The notes below the pieces were generated by a model. That model was not told where the DNA came from, made no database searches, and worked only from the letters and a program-made list of their open reading frames with translations. From Cryptomeria japonica (taxonomy: Eukaryota > Streptophyta > Pinopsida > Cupressales > Cupressaceae), in the NCBI RefSeq assembly GCF_030272615.1, contig NC_081414.1, positions 310,185,164 through 310,249,163 on the forward strand: DNA of 64,000 nucleotides, given 5' to 3'. The translations under genes and the position numbers were made by a program. Positions 63,561 through 64,000 of this stretch are shown here, piece after piece (position 1 is the first letter of the stretch; every line of letters starts with the position of its first letter).

Positions 63561-64000
63561 CATCACATGATTCAACACTTTTCACCAAATTCATGGTAGA
63601 CACAAGCTCCAAGCCTTGAGGGGACCATAACTTGTTCTTCCATATTTTTCTAGAAACAACTAACCACAATTATTGGCATAAAAGAATTTTTAACAACTAT
63701 TTTTTAAACACCACCACCTTTTCAAATCACAAGTTGGAACAAGGACAAACATATAGCCACAAGGAGTGCAATTGCTGACTTTTGGTATTTTTTGCAACAT
63801 TCCCTTCAATGCAGCAGGTAACATTTTGACATTTTAGGTCTCGTCTTCTAACAAATTTGTTTAGAATTTAAGGTTTTTCAATTAATTATCTTTAATTCTA
63901 ATGTATTTTTTTAGAGTGTGTATTTTAGATTCCCATATTAGCAAGTATCGGTTGATGCAATTGCCATGGCTGGTCAGGGGTTCAAAGCCCTTACGATTGA
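63561..64000 (-). other. menB upstream intron, nothing recognised
   Basis: AT-rich sequence beyond the TSD of the chromovirus. No exon or element edge is visible. Confidence 0.5.

Noticed and set aside
41789-64000. Preceding menB exon (...ILTGK)
   Set aside because: No segment with the NRPERRNAF or ILTGK text and splice sites was found on the minus strand.

Overview
The window looks like nuclear DNA of a large-genome seed plant, most probably a gymnosperm such as a conifer. This is an inference from the AT-rich sequence, very long introns and a dense nest of old LTR retrotransposons. I see no bacterial gene, operon, rRNA, tRNA or CRISPR array.

Only one cellular gene is recognisable. Three minus-strand exons (41687-41788, 5724-5762 and 5536-5634) join in phase 0 into an uninterrupted block of 1,4-dihydroxy-2-naphthoyl-CoA synthase (MenB/ECHID/NS), the crotonase-fold enzyme of phylloquinone synthesis. 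The first two exons are separated by an intron of 35,924 bp. The gene runs off both ends of the window, so nearly everything else listed lies in its introns.

The intron content can be untangled from target-site duplications (TSDs). (a) 1-2744: pieces of one LTR family, split by a solo LTR at 554-2083 (TSD TGAAT). (b) 6548-27275: a Tat-like Ty3 element with a 354-bp 5' LTR and a tRNA-primer site. It is split at 7137-26223 by a non-autonomous gag+protease element (TSD AGCCA). That element's gag is broken at 8961-17257 by an element with an apparent 5-kb LTR, which carries 19 palindromes spaced about 172 bp apart. Its right LTR is broken by a solo-LTR-like element at 22052-25580, which itself probably contains another at 22425-24087. 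(c) 27285-41090: a minus-strand Ty1/copia element. Its integrase is split by a plus-strand insertion at 28123-38411 (TSD GTCTT), which has a second palindrome array and an unknown ORF. That ORF is in turn split by a 5-kb Tat-like element at 30842-35855 (TSD TGTAG).

Upstream of the first visible exon are a TG-rich microsatellite (42393-42640), another solo LTR (43716-45725, TSD AGTAT), and a nested pair. The pair is a minus-strand Ty3 chromovirus (46819-63555, TSD GATTG) whose right LTR was hit nine bases from its end by a minus-strand Tat-like element (53811-63541, TSD AAGGG, both LTRs 321 bp). The Tat-like element has a gag with four zinc knuckles, a full pol, and an extra sense-strand ORF of about 745 codons after integrase.

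All the elements are decayed by frameshifts, nonsense codons and a catalytic substitution. The most unusual features are the giant menB intron, the palindrome arrays whose arms change together, the extra Tat ORF, and a stop codon kept at the same protease-RT position in two Tat copies.
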